A DNA stretch of 64,000 nt from Ignavibacteriota bacterium (GTDB lineage Bacteria; Bacteroidota; Ignavibacteria; Ignavibacteriales; Melioribacteraceae), in contig JADJWT010000001.1 of NCBI GenBank assembly GCA_016716225.1, forward strand, positions 4,102,501 through 4,166,500, given 5' to 3'. Under the pieces are notes generated by a model. That model worked only from the letters and a program-made list of their open reading frames with translations, made no database searches and had not been told where the DNA came from. Below, one piece after another: positions 43,078 to 52,120 of this stretch. Positions within the stretch are counted from its first letter, which is position 1, and each line of letters starts with the position of its first letter. The position numbers and the translations under genes were made by a program.

Positions 43078-43902
43078 TTAATTCCTCCCATTTGGTAACT
43101 TAATATCGCCAAGCGGATAATATGGAAGCATATTTTCTTCAAGCCAGTGATTTGATTCTATTGGAGTCATCTTCCAATTTGAAGGACAATTAGATACAAT
43201 TTCAATAAAACAAGTTCCCTTATTATCTTTTTGTAATTCAAATGCTTTTTGAATAGCTTTTTTTGTTTTGCGAACATTATTTGGTTTGTGAACTGATTGA
43301 CGAGTTACGTAATAAGTTCCTGGCAAAAGTGCAACTAACTCAGTTATTTTTAATGGATTTCCCATTGTTGCTACATCTCGTCCAAATGGAGATGTTGTTG
43401 ATTTCATTCCCGGTAAAGTTGTAGGTGCCATTTGTCCACCAGTCATTCCGTAGATGCCATTATTGATAAAAAGAATTAAAATATTTTCACCACGATTACA
43501 AGTGTGAATTGTTTCACCGGTTCCAATTGCAGCTAAATCGCCATCACCTTGATATGAAAAAACATATTTTTCCGGAAGAACTCTTTTAATTCCAGTTGCC
43601 GCAGCAGAAGCTCTTCCATGAGCTGCTTCTGAAAAATCAATATTTAAATAATTATATGCTAGAACTGAACATCCAACCGGAGCAACTCCAATAACATCCG
43701 ATTGGATTCCCATTTCATCAATTACTTCTGCTAAAATTCTATGAACAACTCCATGACCGCAGCCTGGACAATAATGCATATCAACATCTAACAAAGTTCC
43801 AGGTTTTTCATACACAATATTTTCCGGTGAAATAATTTCAGCGTGTTCACATCTTAATGTATGTTCAAAATGTTCATCATCAATTAATGCTTTTTCATTC
43901 AT
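43078..43902 (-). CDS. 2-oxoacid:ferredoxin oxidoreductase, beta (thiamine-diphosphate) subunit
   Basis: A 274-aa protein with the beta-subunit marks. CPGCGHGVVHRILAEVI carries the first cluster cysteines, GVAPVGCSVLAYNYL follows, and the ThDP/Mg motif is YQGDGDLAAIGTGETIHTCN with NNGIYGMTGGQMAPTT. It catalyses decarboxylation of the 2-oxoacid and acyl transfer to CoA while reducing ferredoxin. The start overlaps the alpha-subunit stop by 4 bp. By its wording, 2-oxoglutarate or branched-chain 2-oxoacids are more likely than pyruvate. Confidence 0.93.
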   Translation of the reverse strand: MNEKALIDDEHFEHTLRCEHAEIISPENIVYEKPGTLLDVDMHYCPGCGHGVVHRILAEVIDEMGIQSDVIGVAPVGCSVLAYNYLNIDFSEAAHGRASAAATGIKRVLPEKYVFSYQGDGDLAAIGTGETIHTCNRGENILILFINNGIYGMTGGQMAPTTLPGMKSTTSPFGRDVATMGNPLKITELVALLPGTYYVTRQSVHKPNNVRKTKKAIQKAFELQKDNKGTCFIEIVSNCPSNWKMTPIESNHWLEENMLPYYPLGDIKLPNGRN

Positions 43903-44969
43903 GCGGCACCTCCAACTAATTTTTCTTCAATTGCCTTTAAAATTTCTTCTGGACCCGGAACAACTCCGCCCATTCTTCCATAAAATTTCACCGGAATTTT
44001 TCCGTTTACCGCAAGCCTAACATCTTCAACCATTTGTCCGGCACTCATTTCAACATCTAAAATACTTTTTACTTGATCAGAAAGTTTGTTGATAATTTCA
44101 TAAGGATAAGGGAATAATGATATTGGTCGAAGTACACCGACTTTAATTCCTTTTTCTCTGGCAAGATGTGCTGCTTTTGTACAAATTCGGGCAACTAATC
44201 CATAAGCAACAATTAGATAATCGGCATCATCACAATCAATAGCTTCATATCTAATTTCATTCTTCTCAATTTCCTTATATTTTTTTTGAAGATGGATATT
44301 AATAATTTCCATTTCTTCTGCTTTAAGATTTAACGAAGTTATAATATTATGATTTCTTTCTTTCACTTTTCCGGTTAATGCCCAATCTAATATTTCAAAT
44401 TTTCTTTCTTGCTGAGGAAATAAATCAACTTTTTCCATCATTTGACCAAGAGCGCCATCCGTTAAAATCAATACCGGATTTCGATATTGAAATGCTAACT
44501 CAAATCCTAATTTTACAAAATCTGCCATTTCTTGAACTGTTGCGGGAGCCAAAACAATTAATCTATAATCTCCGTGTCCACCGCCTTTTACGCTTTGAAA
44601 ATAATCACTTTGCCCAGGTTGGATAGTTCCTAATCCAGGTCCACCACGATTAACATTAACCAATAAGCAAGGAAGTTCTGCACAAGCAATATAAGAAATT
44701 CCTTCTTGCATTAAACTCATTCCCGGGCTTGAAGATGAAGTCATAACTTTCTTTCCGGTTCCGGCAGCACCGTAGACCATATTGATTGAAGCAATTTCAC
44801 TTTCTGCTTGAAGTACAACCATACCAGTTCTGTTTTCAGCTTCGCGACTTAAATATTCCAAAACTTCTGATTGAGGAGTAATTGGATAACCAAAATAAGC
44901 ATCGCAGCCGGCACGAATTGCAGCTTCGGCTAATGCTTCATTACCTTTCATTAATTGTAAATCTTTCAT
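43899..44969 (-). CDS. vorB: 2-oxoacid:ferredoxin oxidoreductase, alpha subunit (VorB/KorA-like)
   Basis: A 356-aa protein. GNEALAEAAIRAGCDAYFGY is followed by PITPQSEVLEYL, with LQAESEIASINMVYGAAGTG, TSSSSPGMSLMQEGISY and RGGPGLGTIQPGQSDYF further on. These closely follow the proteins annotated VorB (3-methyl-2-oxobutanoate oxidoreductase) in this phylum, which are also close to KorA of 2-oxoglutarate oxidoreductases. The C-terminal domain has VGVLRPISLFPYP. Coupled overlaps join it to the delta and beta genes. The substrate remains open, and the symbol marks similarity only. Confidence 0.9.
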   Translation of the reverse strand: MKDLQLMKGNEALAEAAIRAGCDAYFGYPITPQSEVLEYLSREAENRTGMVVLQAESEIASINMVYGAAGTGKKVMTSSSSPGMSLMQEGISYIACAELPCLLVNVNRGGPGLGTIQPGQSDYFQSVKGGGHGDYRLIVLAPATVQEMADFVKLGFELAFQYRNPVLILTDGALGQMMEKVDLFPQQERKFEILDWALTGKVKERNHNIITSLNLKAEEMEIINIHLQKKYKEIEKNEIRYEAIDCDDADYLIVAYGLVARICTKAAHLAREKGIKVGVLRPISLFPYPYEIINKLSDQVKSILDVEMSAGQMVEDVRLAVNGKIPVKFYGRMGGVVPGPEEILKAIEEKLVGGAA

Positions 44970-45253
44970 TCGTTCACCTCAATTGAAATGTCAGAAGAAA
45001 TATTTTTTACTTCAGCGATTTGTTTATTGCCACTTTCTGTTTTTCTGTAAACCGTAATTGCACCTTCCGGACAAACCAAAGCACAATTTGTGCAACCGGT
45101 ACAATTATCAATAACTTTTACGATGTACAAATAACCTTTGTTGTTTACTTGGCGGGCTCTTTGAAGTGAATCTTGCGGGCATGCTTCAACGCAAAGTTCG
45201 CAGCCTTTGCATTTTTCGATATCAATAATAATATCGCCTTTTACTTTTGCCAT
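44966..45253 (-). CDS. 2-oxoacid:ferredoxin oxidoreductase, delta (2x 4Fe-4S) subunit
   Basis: A 95-aa protein from the ATG at 45253, chosen because GGAG (45259-45262) lies 5 bases upstream; the frame is open to a TTG at 45277. It has two ferredoxin motifs, CKGCELCVEACP and CTGCTNCALVCP, which carry electrons from the ThDP site to external ferredoxin. It is the first gene of the operon and overlaps the alpha subunit by 4 bp. Confidence 0.92.
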   Translation of the reverse strand: MAKVKGDIIIDIEKCKGCELCVEACPQDSLQRARQVNNKGYLYIVKVIDNCTGCTNCALVCPEGAITVYRKTESGNKQIAEVKNISSDISIEVNE

Positions 45254-45902
45254 AAAAACTCCAATAATTTCTTTCAATGTTATTTAGAGTATAATATTTA
45301 TGCCAAAATATTTATAAAAATTCATAAAAAGAAGTAAAACAAAAAATTTGTTTAAGTTGAATAGGCTCAATTTAGATATAGACTTTAGGTCTGATTATTT
45401 AATAAAATCCATATTTCTTATCAGATTTGAGAATGATTGAATTGAAATGAGAAAGAGAAAATGTTAAAACGTATAACAAACTAATAAACGTTGAAATGTT
45501 AAGATGAATAAACGTAGAAATAAAAAACGTTAAAAGTGAAATGTGAAAAAAAACGAAAGAAAAATTTGTCAATATGAGGTGTAAAATAACGTGAGAATTT
45601 TAGATATAGAAATAAGTAAAAATGAAAAGGCAAAAACGAGATTTCTCATCAAAAAACAATTCGACATGACAGACTTCGATAGTTTCGATTCCGATGTTTT
45701 TTATCGGAAGAAAAATCTCTAAAAAAATATATCAGTTAGTTAACAGATTAAAAGATTTAAAAATCCCATATAAATTGATTGTTTCATCAAAAATCATTAA
45801 GCAGCATATAAATCTTTTTTAATATTATCAAAAATGCCATCTTTCAAAAAGTTGTCATCTTTTAACTTCCAACTTTAATATTTTACTCAAATGTATGAAT
45901 TA
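45254..45902. other. Non-coding spacer of about 650 bp with repeat debris
   Basis: I see no credible gene on either strand. The stretch 45461-45560 is A-rich with irregularly spaced AAACGT words (45468, 45487, 45511, 45526) followed by GAAAT-like runs, resembling degenerate simple repeats. At 45639-45720 lies a decayed palindromic element (separate entry). The promoter of the ferredoxin oxidoreductase operon should lie near 45260-45350 on the minus strand, but no convincing match stands out. Confidence 0.6.
45639..45720. repeat. Decayed MITE-like element with internal hairpin
   Basis: GAGATTTCTCATC near the left end and AAAAATCTCT at the right end frame the block. ATTCGACATGACA lies inside, recalling the GTCATTTCGAA...GAGAAATC family at 4520-4636. 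It holds a perfect 7-bp hairpin, TTCCGAT (45689-45695) and ATCGGAA (45703-45709). Confidence 0.5.
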
Positions 45903-47291
45903 TCAAATTCCAAAAATTGGTTTATTGGTCATCCATCTTCCTCTTGTAAAATCTGGAAAATATTGCGGTGAACTATTATTTTGAATTGATGCTTCGGATA
46001 AAGGAGTTATAACGCTCCATGCTGCTGCATCATATACATCAATTGGCGGATTTTTTTCTTCTTTTACTGAATCAACAAATTGTTTAATTGTGAAATAATC
46101 GATACCACCATGGCCAGCATTTGCCGCATTTTTTTCTTCTTCAGCCCAAAGCGGATGATCATTTTGTTTCATGTATTTATCAAAATTTTCATTTACTTCC
46201 CATTCATGCTGAGGCGATTTTCCTTCAAGATAAATTCGTCTTCCTTCAAAATCTCCGCACCAAACTCCTTTTGATCCATGTAATGTAAATCCCCAAGAAT
46301 ATGGGCGCGGAAGGCTTGTATCATGATTTAAAATAATTGTTTCATCATTTGCAGTTTTAATTACTGAAGTTATAATATCTCCCAGTTTCCATTTCAATTT
46401 TGCATTCGGATGATCTTCTCCACCTTTTGGATTATTAACAATATAATCTTTTAATCCAACTGCTTTTGTGGCTGTAGATGTTAAAGTTACAAATCTATTT
46501 CCACGATTTATATCAAACCAAGTAGCTACTGGACCAAGACCGTGCGTGGGATAAACATCAGCATTTTGATTTATATAGTATTGAGTTCGCCATCTTGCTT
46601 CTCCTAAAGCTTTTTCACCAAATTCAACACCGCCGCCGTAAGTTTGATTGCCGCCATTAAAAAGAACTTCGCGTAGATCATGTCGATATCCGCAAGTTGC
46701 ATGAACTAATTCACCAAATATTCCTTCTCTAATCATTTTTAAAACTGCCATTGATTCTCTTGCGTAGCATACATTTTCTAAAATCATTAATGGAATTCCG
46801 GTTTCTTCGTAAGTGTTTACCAAATCCCAGCATTCTTCTAAAGTATTTGCAGCAGAAACTTCAACGCCCGTAAATTTTCCGGCTTTCATTGAAGCAACCG
46901 ACATTCTCGCATGCCAAACCCAAGGTGTGGAAATTATAACTCCATCTATATCATCTCTTTCTAATAATTTCATAAATGAAAATTCGTCACCGGTATAAAC
47001 TGTAACTTCCTTGCGATTATTATCTCTTAGTAATTTTTGAGTTTTAGTAATTGTATCTGGATCAATATCACAAATTGCAGTAATTTCTGTATCTGTTCTT
47101 TGTGCTACTAATTCTACATGAGAGCGCCCTCTTCCACCAACTCCAATAAACGCTATATTCGTTTTGCCGGATGGTTTTGCTCTTTTAAATTTATTTTTTT
47201 CTTCAGATTTAATCAATGATGGTGAAACTGCCATTCCAAAACCGGCCATTGCAGCGGTTTTAATAAAATCTCTTCTTTTAAAATTGTTCAT
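45903..47291 (-). CDS. Tat-exported Gfo/Idh/MocA oxidoreductase-fold enzyme, GH109-like (alpha-N-acetylgalactosaminidase family)
   Basis: A 462-aa protein. The Tat signal is MNNFKRRDFIKTAAMAGFG (RR at residues 6-7). The NAD-binding Rossmann start is IAFIGVGGRGRSH. Mid-protein wording matches glycoside hydrolase family 109: TLEECWDLVNTYEETG, MILENVCYARESM and GELVHATCGYRHDLREVLF. GH109 enzymes remove alpha-linked GalNAc using bound NAD+ rather than a classical hydrolytic pair. Export with the cofactor already bound explains the Tat signal. It is the last gene of the minus-strand sugar cluster. A different glycoside specificity is possible. Confidence 0.85.
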   Translation of the reverse strand: MNNFKRRDFIKTAAMAGFGMAVSPSLIKSEEKNKFKRAKPSGKTNIAFIGVGGRGRSHVELVAQRTDTEITAICDIDPDTITKTQKLLRDNNRKEVTVYTGDEFSFMKLLERDDIDGVIISTPWVWHARMSVASMKAGKFTGVEVSAANTLEECWDLVNTYEETGIPLMILENVCYARESMAVLKMIREGIFGELVHATCGYRHDLREVLFNGGNQTYGGGVEFGEKALGEARWRTQYYINQNADVYPTHGLGPVATWFDINRGNRFVTLTSTATKAVGLKDYIVNNPKGGEDHPNAKLKWKLGDIITSVIKTANDETIILNHDTSLPRPYSWGFTLHGSKGVWCGDFEGRRIYLEGKSPQHEWEVNENFDKYMKQNDHPLWAEEEKNAANAGHGGIDYFTIKQFVDSVKEEKNPPIDVYDAAAWSVITPLSEASIQNNSSPQYFPDFTRGRWMTNKPIFGI

Positions 47292-47324
47292 AAAATTTCC
47301 TTCAATCTATTAAGAATTACAAAA

Positions 47325-48473
47325 TCAAATTTTGAAAAATATTTTTTTCTTGAATAACCAATAACATAAATATAACTCAATTGAAAAAACTACTAACGAA
47401 TTTATAATATTTGAAATCTCTTGATGTACCGATAAATATTGAGCGAAACCACTCACAAAAATATTTACAAATTCGTTAAACCACTGCCCACCGAGAGTTT
47501 GACTAAACATATAAATAAAAATGGGATTCATTCCAACAACAACAAAAATTGTCATTCCCTTATTGAAGCTTTTCAAATCAACTAAATAATAAAATATTGC
47601 TAACGTTAATAAACTCCATCCACCTGAAACAATTACAAATGAACTTGTACAAATTCTTTTAATAATTGGAGTAATTCCTAGAAAGTCTAAACTATAACCG
47701 GCAACAATTCCAATAATTCCGGCAATTGCAATTATTTTAAATTTATCTAAATTTTCTTTTTTACTGAATAAAATTTTTCCGGCAATTACTCCCCAAATTG
47801 TGTGAGCAGAAGTTGGAAGAAAATTTATTACAACCCAGCCGCCATCATTGATTTTATTCATTAAAATTAAATCCATCCAAGAACCAAAGTTTCTTCCAAT
47901 TTCAAATGGTTGATTAAATCCTTCAATGTTTGAATATCGATATAAAATTTCTGTGAGAAATAAAATTAGTATTGTAATTATGAATTGATAACGAATTCTT
48001 AAATTAAAAATTGCGTATGATATTAGAATTGTAAAGCCCAGTTGTGTTAAAACATTCCACAATTCCCAAACTAATTTTTGCGAATAACCGCAATGCAAAA
48101 TAACCCCAAAGAAAAATAGTGTAACACTTCTAATTAAAATATGTTTTGTAATTTCACTTTTAGCAACACCTTTGCTTAATCTTTTATTGATTGAAAATAC
48201 CATTGCAACACCCACAATGAACATAAAATACGGTTGAATCAAATCCCAAAATCTTAATCCATTCCACGGATGATGATGAAATTGCAAAATTAGACTATTG
48301 AAAAAACTTCCTTCACTTGTTGCTTCCCTAACGTATCCATAAAATTCAGTTCCTTCTAAAACAAGAAAACTCATAGTTAGTCCTCTAAAAAAATCTAAAG
48401 ATAATAATCTTTCATTTGGCATTAGTGTATTTTGGATATTCATATGTTGTCTAATTATATTAAAATTTACCAT
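47325..48473 (-). CDS. DUF5009 / NagX-like multispan membrane protein
   Basis: A 382-aa protein with about ten hydrophobic helices. The start RLLSLDFFRGLTMSFLVLEG, then FWDLIQPYFMFIVGVAMVFS, with a conserved FHHHPWNGLRFWD loop, is the pattern of DUF5009, related to the lysosomal heparan-alpha-glucosaminide N-acetyltransferase (HGSNAT/NagX). In bacteria, NagX-type genes go with amino-sugar utilisation. The frame starts at 48473, overlapping the nucleotidyltransferase gene by 14 bp; an ATG at 48443 is an alternative. The biochemical role of this member is inferred. Confidence 0.82.
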   Translation of the reverse strand: MVNFNIIRQHMNIQNTLMPNERLLSLDFFRGLTMSFLVLEGTEFYGYVREATSEGSFFNSLILQFHHHPWNGLRFWDLIQPYFMFIVGVAMVFSINKRLSKGVAKSEITKHILIRSVTLFFFGVILHCGYSQKLVWELWNVLTQLGFTILISYAIFNLRIRYQFIITILILFLTEILYRYSNIEGFNQPFEIGRNFGSWMDLILMNKINDGGWVVINFLPTSAHTIWGVIAGKILFSKKENLDKFKIIAIAGIIGIVAGYSLDFLGITPIIKRICTSSFVIVSGGWSLLTLAIFYYLVDLKSFNKGMTIFVVVGMNPIFIYMFSQTLGGQWFNEFVNIFVSGFAQYLSVHQEISNIINSLVVFSIELYLCYWLFKKKIFFKI

Positions 48474-49356
48474 TTGAATTGAAGTTAAAATTTATTTTTT
48501 CAAATTCTTTCATTAAATATTTTTTAACCGGAATTATGTCTTTTTTGCTTGTCAAATCCGGCATGTGTTCTTTCATTTTAAAAGTTTTTAAACTTTGAGG
48601 AAATTTATCAATCATATTCTTAATTGCAGTTGGTAATTCCTTCTCATTTCTATCGGGATGAAATTGAACATTTTCCAAAAATGAATATATCATATTAAAA
48701 TCTAATTTGAAAATATTCATACTCACACCAACAAATCCATCTTGCGTTTTTATTTGTTCAATTATTTGTGCAGAGGGTTTTTCAATTATATCAAGAAGAA
48801 ATTCATTCTCATCAATTTTTGTTACTGCAAATTTTTCAACCCGTTCTTTTTCAAATTCAAAACCATCTCTATCATAATTTATCATTGCATTCTTGAATTC
48901 TGTATTTATCATTAAATTTAAAGCTTTTACAGAATACAGATTATCACTATTACAAACTGTAAACTCATCATTATTTAGCCATGGAGAAACTTTTAAAGCA
49001 GAAAATAAAGCATCCGCAGTTCCTAAAGGTTTAATTCTGTTAGATGGAATAAATTGTGTTGCATATGTAATTTTTAATCCGAGAAAATCATTAATTTCGT
49101 TTGAACCGTAATACTGCTTTATGGAATTATCTTTTTCTCCTATTACAATTATCACATTTTCATAACCGGATTTTTTTATATTGAATAATAAATAATCAAG
49201 GAAAGGACGATACCCATTTCCAACACCAATCATAGCTTTGGATTTTTTATCTGCATCTTCCAATAATTTATTTTCAACCGATAAATTTTCATCGGTGGGA
49301 TTTTTCATTCTCGAACTAATTCCGCCGGCGAGAATTATTACTGTTTTACTTTTCAA
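48460..49356 (-). CDS. Sugar-1-phosphate nucleotidyltransferase
   Basis: A 298-aa protein starting at a TTG. The pyrophosphorylase signature is split: VIILAGGISSRMKNP at the N-terminus and a lysine in KKSKAMIGVGNGYRPFLDY. TPLGTADAL-like wording appears as KPLGTADALFSAL, and the metal Asp is in FTVCNSDNLYSV. The family makes NDP-sugars from sugar 1-phosphates. The unusually long insert between the two signature halves (about residues 17-40) sets it apart from RmlA/GalU. It overlaps the GHMP kinase gene by 4 bp, so it most likely uses the kinase product. Confidence 0.82.
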   Translation of the reverse strand: MKSKTVIILAGGISSRMKNPTDENLSVENKLLEDADKKSKAMIGVGNGYRPFLDYLLFNIKKSGYENVIIVIGEKDNSIKQYYGSNEINDFLGLKITYATQFIPSNRIKPLGTADALFSALKVSPWLNNDEFTVCNSDNLYSVKALNLMINTEFKNAMINYDRDGFEFEKERVEKFAVTKIDENEFLLDIIEKPSAQIIEQIKTQDGFVGVSMNIFKLDFNMIYSFLENVQFHPDRNEKELPTAIKNMIDKFPQSLKTFKMKEHMPDLTSKKDIIPVKKYLMKEFEKINFNFNSNGKF

Positions 49357-50453
49357 GAAACTTCCTCATAAATTTCTTCAACTGTTCCTTTATCTACTTC
49401 AACAATAAAAGTATCTGAGCTGATTTTTTTTACGGCTTCCAAAACTTGTTCAGTATTTTCCGGAGCATAAGCAAACATACAACCACCACCTCCGGAACCA
49501 TTTATTTTAGCACCGTAAGCACCAGCTTCCAATGCTGCATTAATCATTTCTTCAATTTTAGTAGTTGAGATTTTTAAAACATCCCTTAAAATATTATGGT
49601 GATCAGTCATCAATTTTCCTAAATATTTATGATCAATTTCATCTGATTGTAAAACCTTTTCAGCTTCAAAAGTTAAATCACGATTTCTAATTGTACCATA
49701 AAGTAATTCAAACTGATTATCACTTAACTTTGTTTTATATTTTTCTATATCATTCATATTTATAGTTTGAAGTGAAAATTCTGAATTGTTTTCTTCAAGT
49801 AATTTTGTTAAAGCAAGAACTTTATTTTTTACATTTGCTAAAATAAATTTTGTATCCTTTGGTTCGTTAGAATTACCTAAAACAAATTTTCCTAATTTTG
49901 CATTTACTTTTTTTAAATCAATTTTTAAATATGAATTTAGATGAATTATTCCTCCAACTGCTGTAGAATAATGATCCATCATTCCTCCGGGCTCACTAAA
50001 TTCTAGTACTTCAGCTTCGTAGGCTAGAAGTGCAATTTCTTCGGTAGAAAGATTTTTTTCTTGATCACTCATTCTTGTTAAGAAATTTATCCAGCTAACC
50101 ATTAATGCGGATGAGCTTGATGTTCCGGCATTTATTGGAATATTGCTATTTATTGTGCAGTCAAATCCTTTAGAAAATGTAAATCCTTTTCTCTGTAAAA
50201 CATTTATTGCACTTTTAAAATAATCTCTTTCAACTTCATATCTAAGTTCGCCATTCAGTAAAAAATTTTCTTCCGAATTAATATCCGGCATTTGAATATT
50301 TATCAATTTATCATATCGATGTTTTCCTTGAACTACAATTCTTCTCGAAATTGCACTTGCAATAATTGGCAAATGTAAATAATCTTGATGTTCACCGAAT
50401 AAACATACTCTTCCCGGAGTAGATATTTTAAGTATGTTATTATCTAAATCCAA
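49353..50453 (-). CDS. GHMP-family sugar kinase (galactokinase-like)
   Basis: A 366-aa protein starting at a TTG. Motif 1 is TPGRVCLFGEHQDYLHLPII, close to the galactokinase G-R-x-N-x-I-GEHxDY signature. Motif 2 is INAGTSSSSALMVSW, the ATP phosphate loop. Motif 3 is AKINGSGGGGCMFAYAP near the C-terminus. Such kinases phosphorylate sugars mostly at C1. Between a nucleotidyltransferase and a Na+/solute symporter, a salvage kinase for an imported sugar (for example GalNAc, galactose or arabinose) is the best inference. No residue pattern fixes the substrate. Confidence 0.85.
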   Translation of the reverse strand: MDLDNNILKISTPGRVCLFGEHQDYLHLPIIASAISRRIVVQGKHRYDKLINIQMPDINSEENFLLNGELRYEVERDYFKSAINVLQRKGFTFSKGFDCTINSNIPINAGTSSSSALMVSWINFLTRMSDQEKNLSTEEIALLAYEAEVLEFSEPGGMMDHYSTAVGGIIHLNSYLKIDLKKVNAKLGKFVLGNSNEPKDTKFILANVKNKVLALTKLLEENNSEFSLQTINMNDIEKYKTKLSDNQFELLYGTIRNRDLTFEAEKVLQSDEIDHKYLGKLMTDHHNILRDVLKISTTKIEEMINAALEAGAYGAKINGSGGGGCMFAYAPENTEQVLEAVKKISSDTFIVEVDKGTVEEIYEEVS

Positions 50454-50467
50454 TTTTAACCTCTATA

Positions 50468-52117
50468 TTAATTCGTATATGTTCTTGCTAATCCGCCGAT
50501 AAAATAAATCACCATTCCGGCAATTGCAATATGTGAAGCATACTCGTACGCGCTGCTTCCCGAAATTACGCCAATTAAAAATATTAATAATCCAGCGAAT
50601 AAAATTCCTAAACTAATTTTACCTTTAAATGTTTTGGGAAATATATGATAGACATCATTTGCTTTGATTTCTTCATCACTTGTTGATCTAGCTTTCCAAA
50701 TTGCCGACAAATTTGGATTTTCAACGTTAGTTTTAAAAATAAAACTAAATAAAGGAGTTGCAATAATTGTAACGCCGGCGCTGATAAAAGTTGTTAAATT
50801 AAAATCGTAATTTAAAATAAATTGTCCAACAGCTCCAGAAATTGCACCGAAGCTATATCCCAAAATTGCACCTTTCCAATGAATTTTTTTCCATAGTAAT
50901 CCGTAGAAAACTGCAATTATAAAAAGCGGCATATCCATAATTGCAATAATTGTTAAATAAGCATTTACTGCTCCGCCCAACATCGGAACCCAATATGTAA
51001 AAAGCATCATTGCAATTCCGGTAATTATGGTAACAACTCTTGCTACAAATAAAAAATCTTTTTCGGTTGCATTCCGCTTCAAAATATTTGCATAAATATC
51101 ACTTGTAAAAATTGTTGCAACTCCATTTAGATTTCCGGAAATTGTGGAAAGTTGTGAAGATAATAATCCAACAACAATAACTCCTAAAACAATATTTGGA
51201 ATATGATTTGCAATCAATATCGGAACCGCTGAATCTGGGTTTTGAAGAGCTGGATATAAAACTCTTGCTGCTAATCCCGGTAAATTCCATAACAATGCAA
51301 AAGGTGTTGTAACAATTCCGGCAAGCACTAAACCTTTAGCAACTGATCTTGTACTTTCAGCACCAAATGCTCTCTGCAATAATCCTTGATCAACACTTGC
51401 CCATTGAATTCCAAGAAGAAATATTGCTAAAATAAATTTCCAATTATATGTTCCTTCTTGCTGAACAAATGTTAATGATCCTTGGGGAAGTTTTTCAACT
51501 AAACCGGGCCACCATCCTACCAAGCTCATAACAATTGGTAAAAGAATTAATGCTCCCGCAAGCATTAGTATGAATTGAATTACGTCGGTTAAAGCAACCG
51601 ACCACATTCCGCCTAACATAGTATAAAGTATTACCACAACTGAGAATATTAAAATCCAACCGGTAAATGATTCATATCCGGTAATGGTTTGAGCGGCAAT
51701 AACAGCAGTATATAATACTACACCAAGCCAAAATGATAATCTAAAAATCCATATAAATGCTACAAAAGTTCTAACACCTTTACTGTATCTCATTTCTAAA
51801 AATTCGGGAATTGTTCTAATTCGTAAGCGTCTGAAAATTGGAATTATAAAAAGTCCGGAAATTACCATTGCCATGTTTCCGGTCCAAGTTTGCCATATTA
51901 TTGAAATGCCTTCTTTGTACGCAATACCGGCTTGACCAACAAAACTATAAAGATTTACATTTGTTGCCGCTAAAACTGCTGCAAGTATAAATGGAGTTAA
52001 CTGTCTACCGGCTAAATAGAAATCATCAGAATCTCCAACCCATTTATAAAAAATTGAGCCTATATAGAACATTGCTCCAAGAAATGTAAAAACAATTATG
52101 TAATCAATTGTATTCAA
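50468..52117 (-). CDS. Sodium/solute symporter (SSS family)
   Basis: A 549-aa protein with about fourteen membrane helices. It starts with a TTG at NTIDYIIVFTFLGAMFYIGS. The family marks are DFYLAGRQLTPFILAAVLAA with TNVNLYSFVGQAG in the first helices, RRLRIRTIPEFLEMRYSKGV, and SSQLSTISGNLNGVATIFTS with the Na+-binding serines. SSS carriers import sugars, amino sugars, acids or vitamins. Its gene lies between a 46-aa membrane protein (3 bp upstream) and a sugar kinase (14 bp downstream), so a sugar substrate is likely. Confidence 0.93.
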   Translation of the reverse strand: MNTIDYIIVFTFLGAMFYIGSIFYKWVGDSDDFYLAGRQLTPFILAAVLAATNVNLYSFVGQAGIAYKEGISIIWQTWTGNMAMVISGLFIIPIFRRLRIRTIPEFLEMRYSKGVRTFVAFIWIFRLSFWLGVVLYTAVIAAQTITGYESFTGWILIFSVVVILYTMLGGMWSVALTDVIQFILMLAGALILLPIVMSLVGWWPGLVEKLPQGSLTFVQQEGTYNWKFILAIFLLGIQWASVDQGLLQRAFGAESTRSVAKGLVLAGIVTTPFALLWNLPGLAARVLYPALQNPDSAVPILIANHIPNIVLGVIVVGLLSSQLSTISGNLNGVATIFTSDIYANILKRNATEKDFLFVARVVTIITGIAMMLFTYWVPMLGGAVNAYLTIIAIMDMPLFIIAVFYGLLWKKIHWKGAILGYSFGAISGAVGQFILNYDFNLTTFISAGVTIIATPLFSFIFKTNVENPNLSAIWKARSTSDEEIKANDVYHIFPKTFKGKISLGILFAGLLIFLIGVISGSSAYEYASHIAIAGMVIYFIGGLARTYTN

Positions 52118-52120
52118 GAA

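Noticed and set aside
45461..45560. CRISPR-like or iteron array of AAACGT repeats
   Set aside because: The words are short, unevenly spaced (19, 24 and 15 bases) and imperfect. No repeat-spacer regularity, cas gene or replication gene is nearby.
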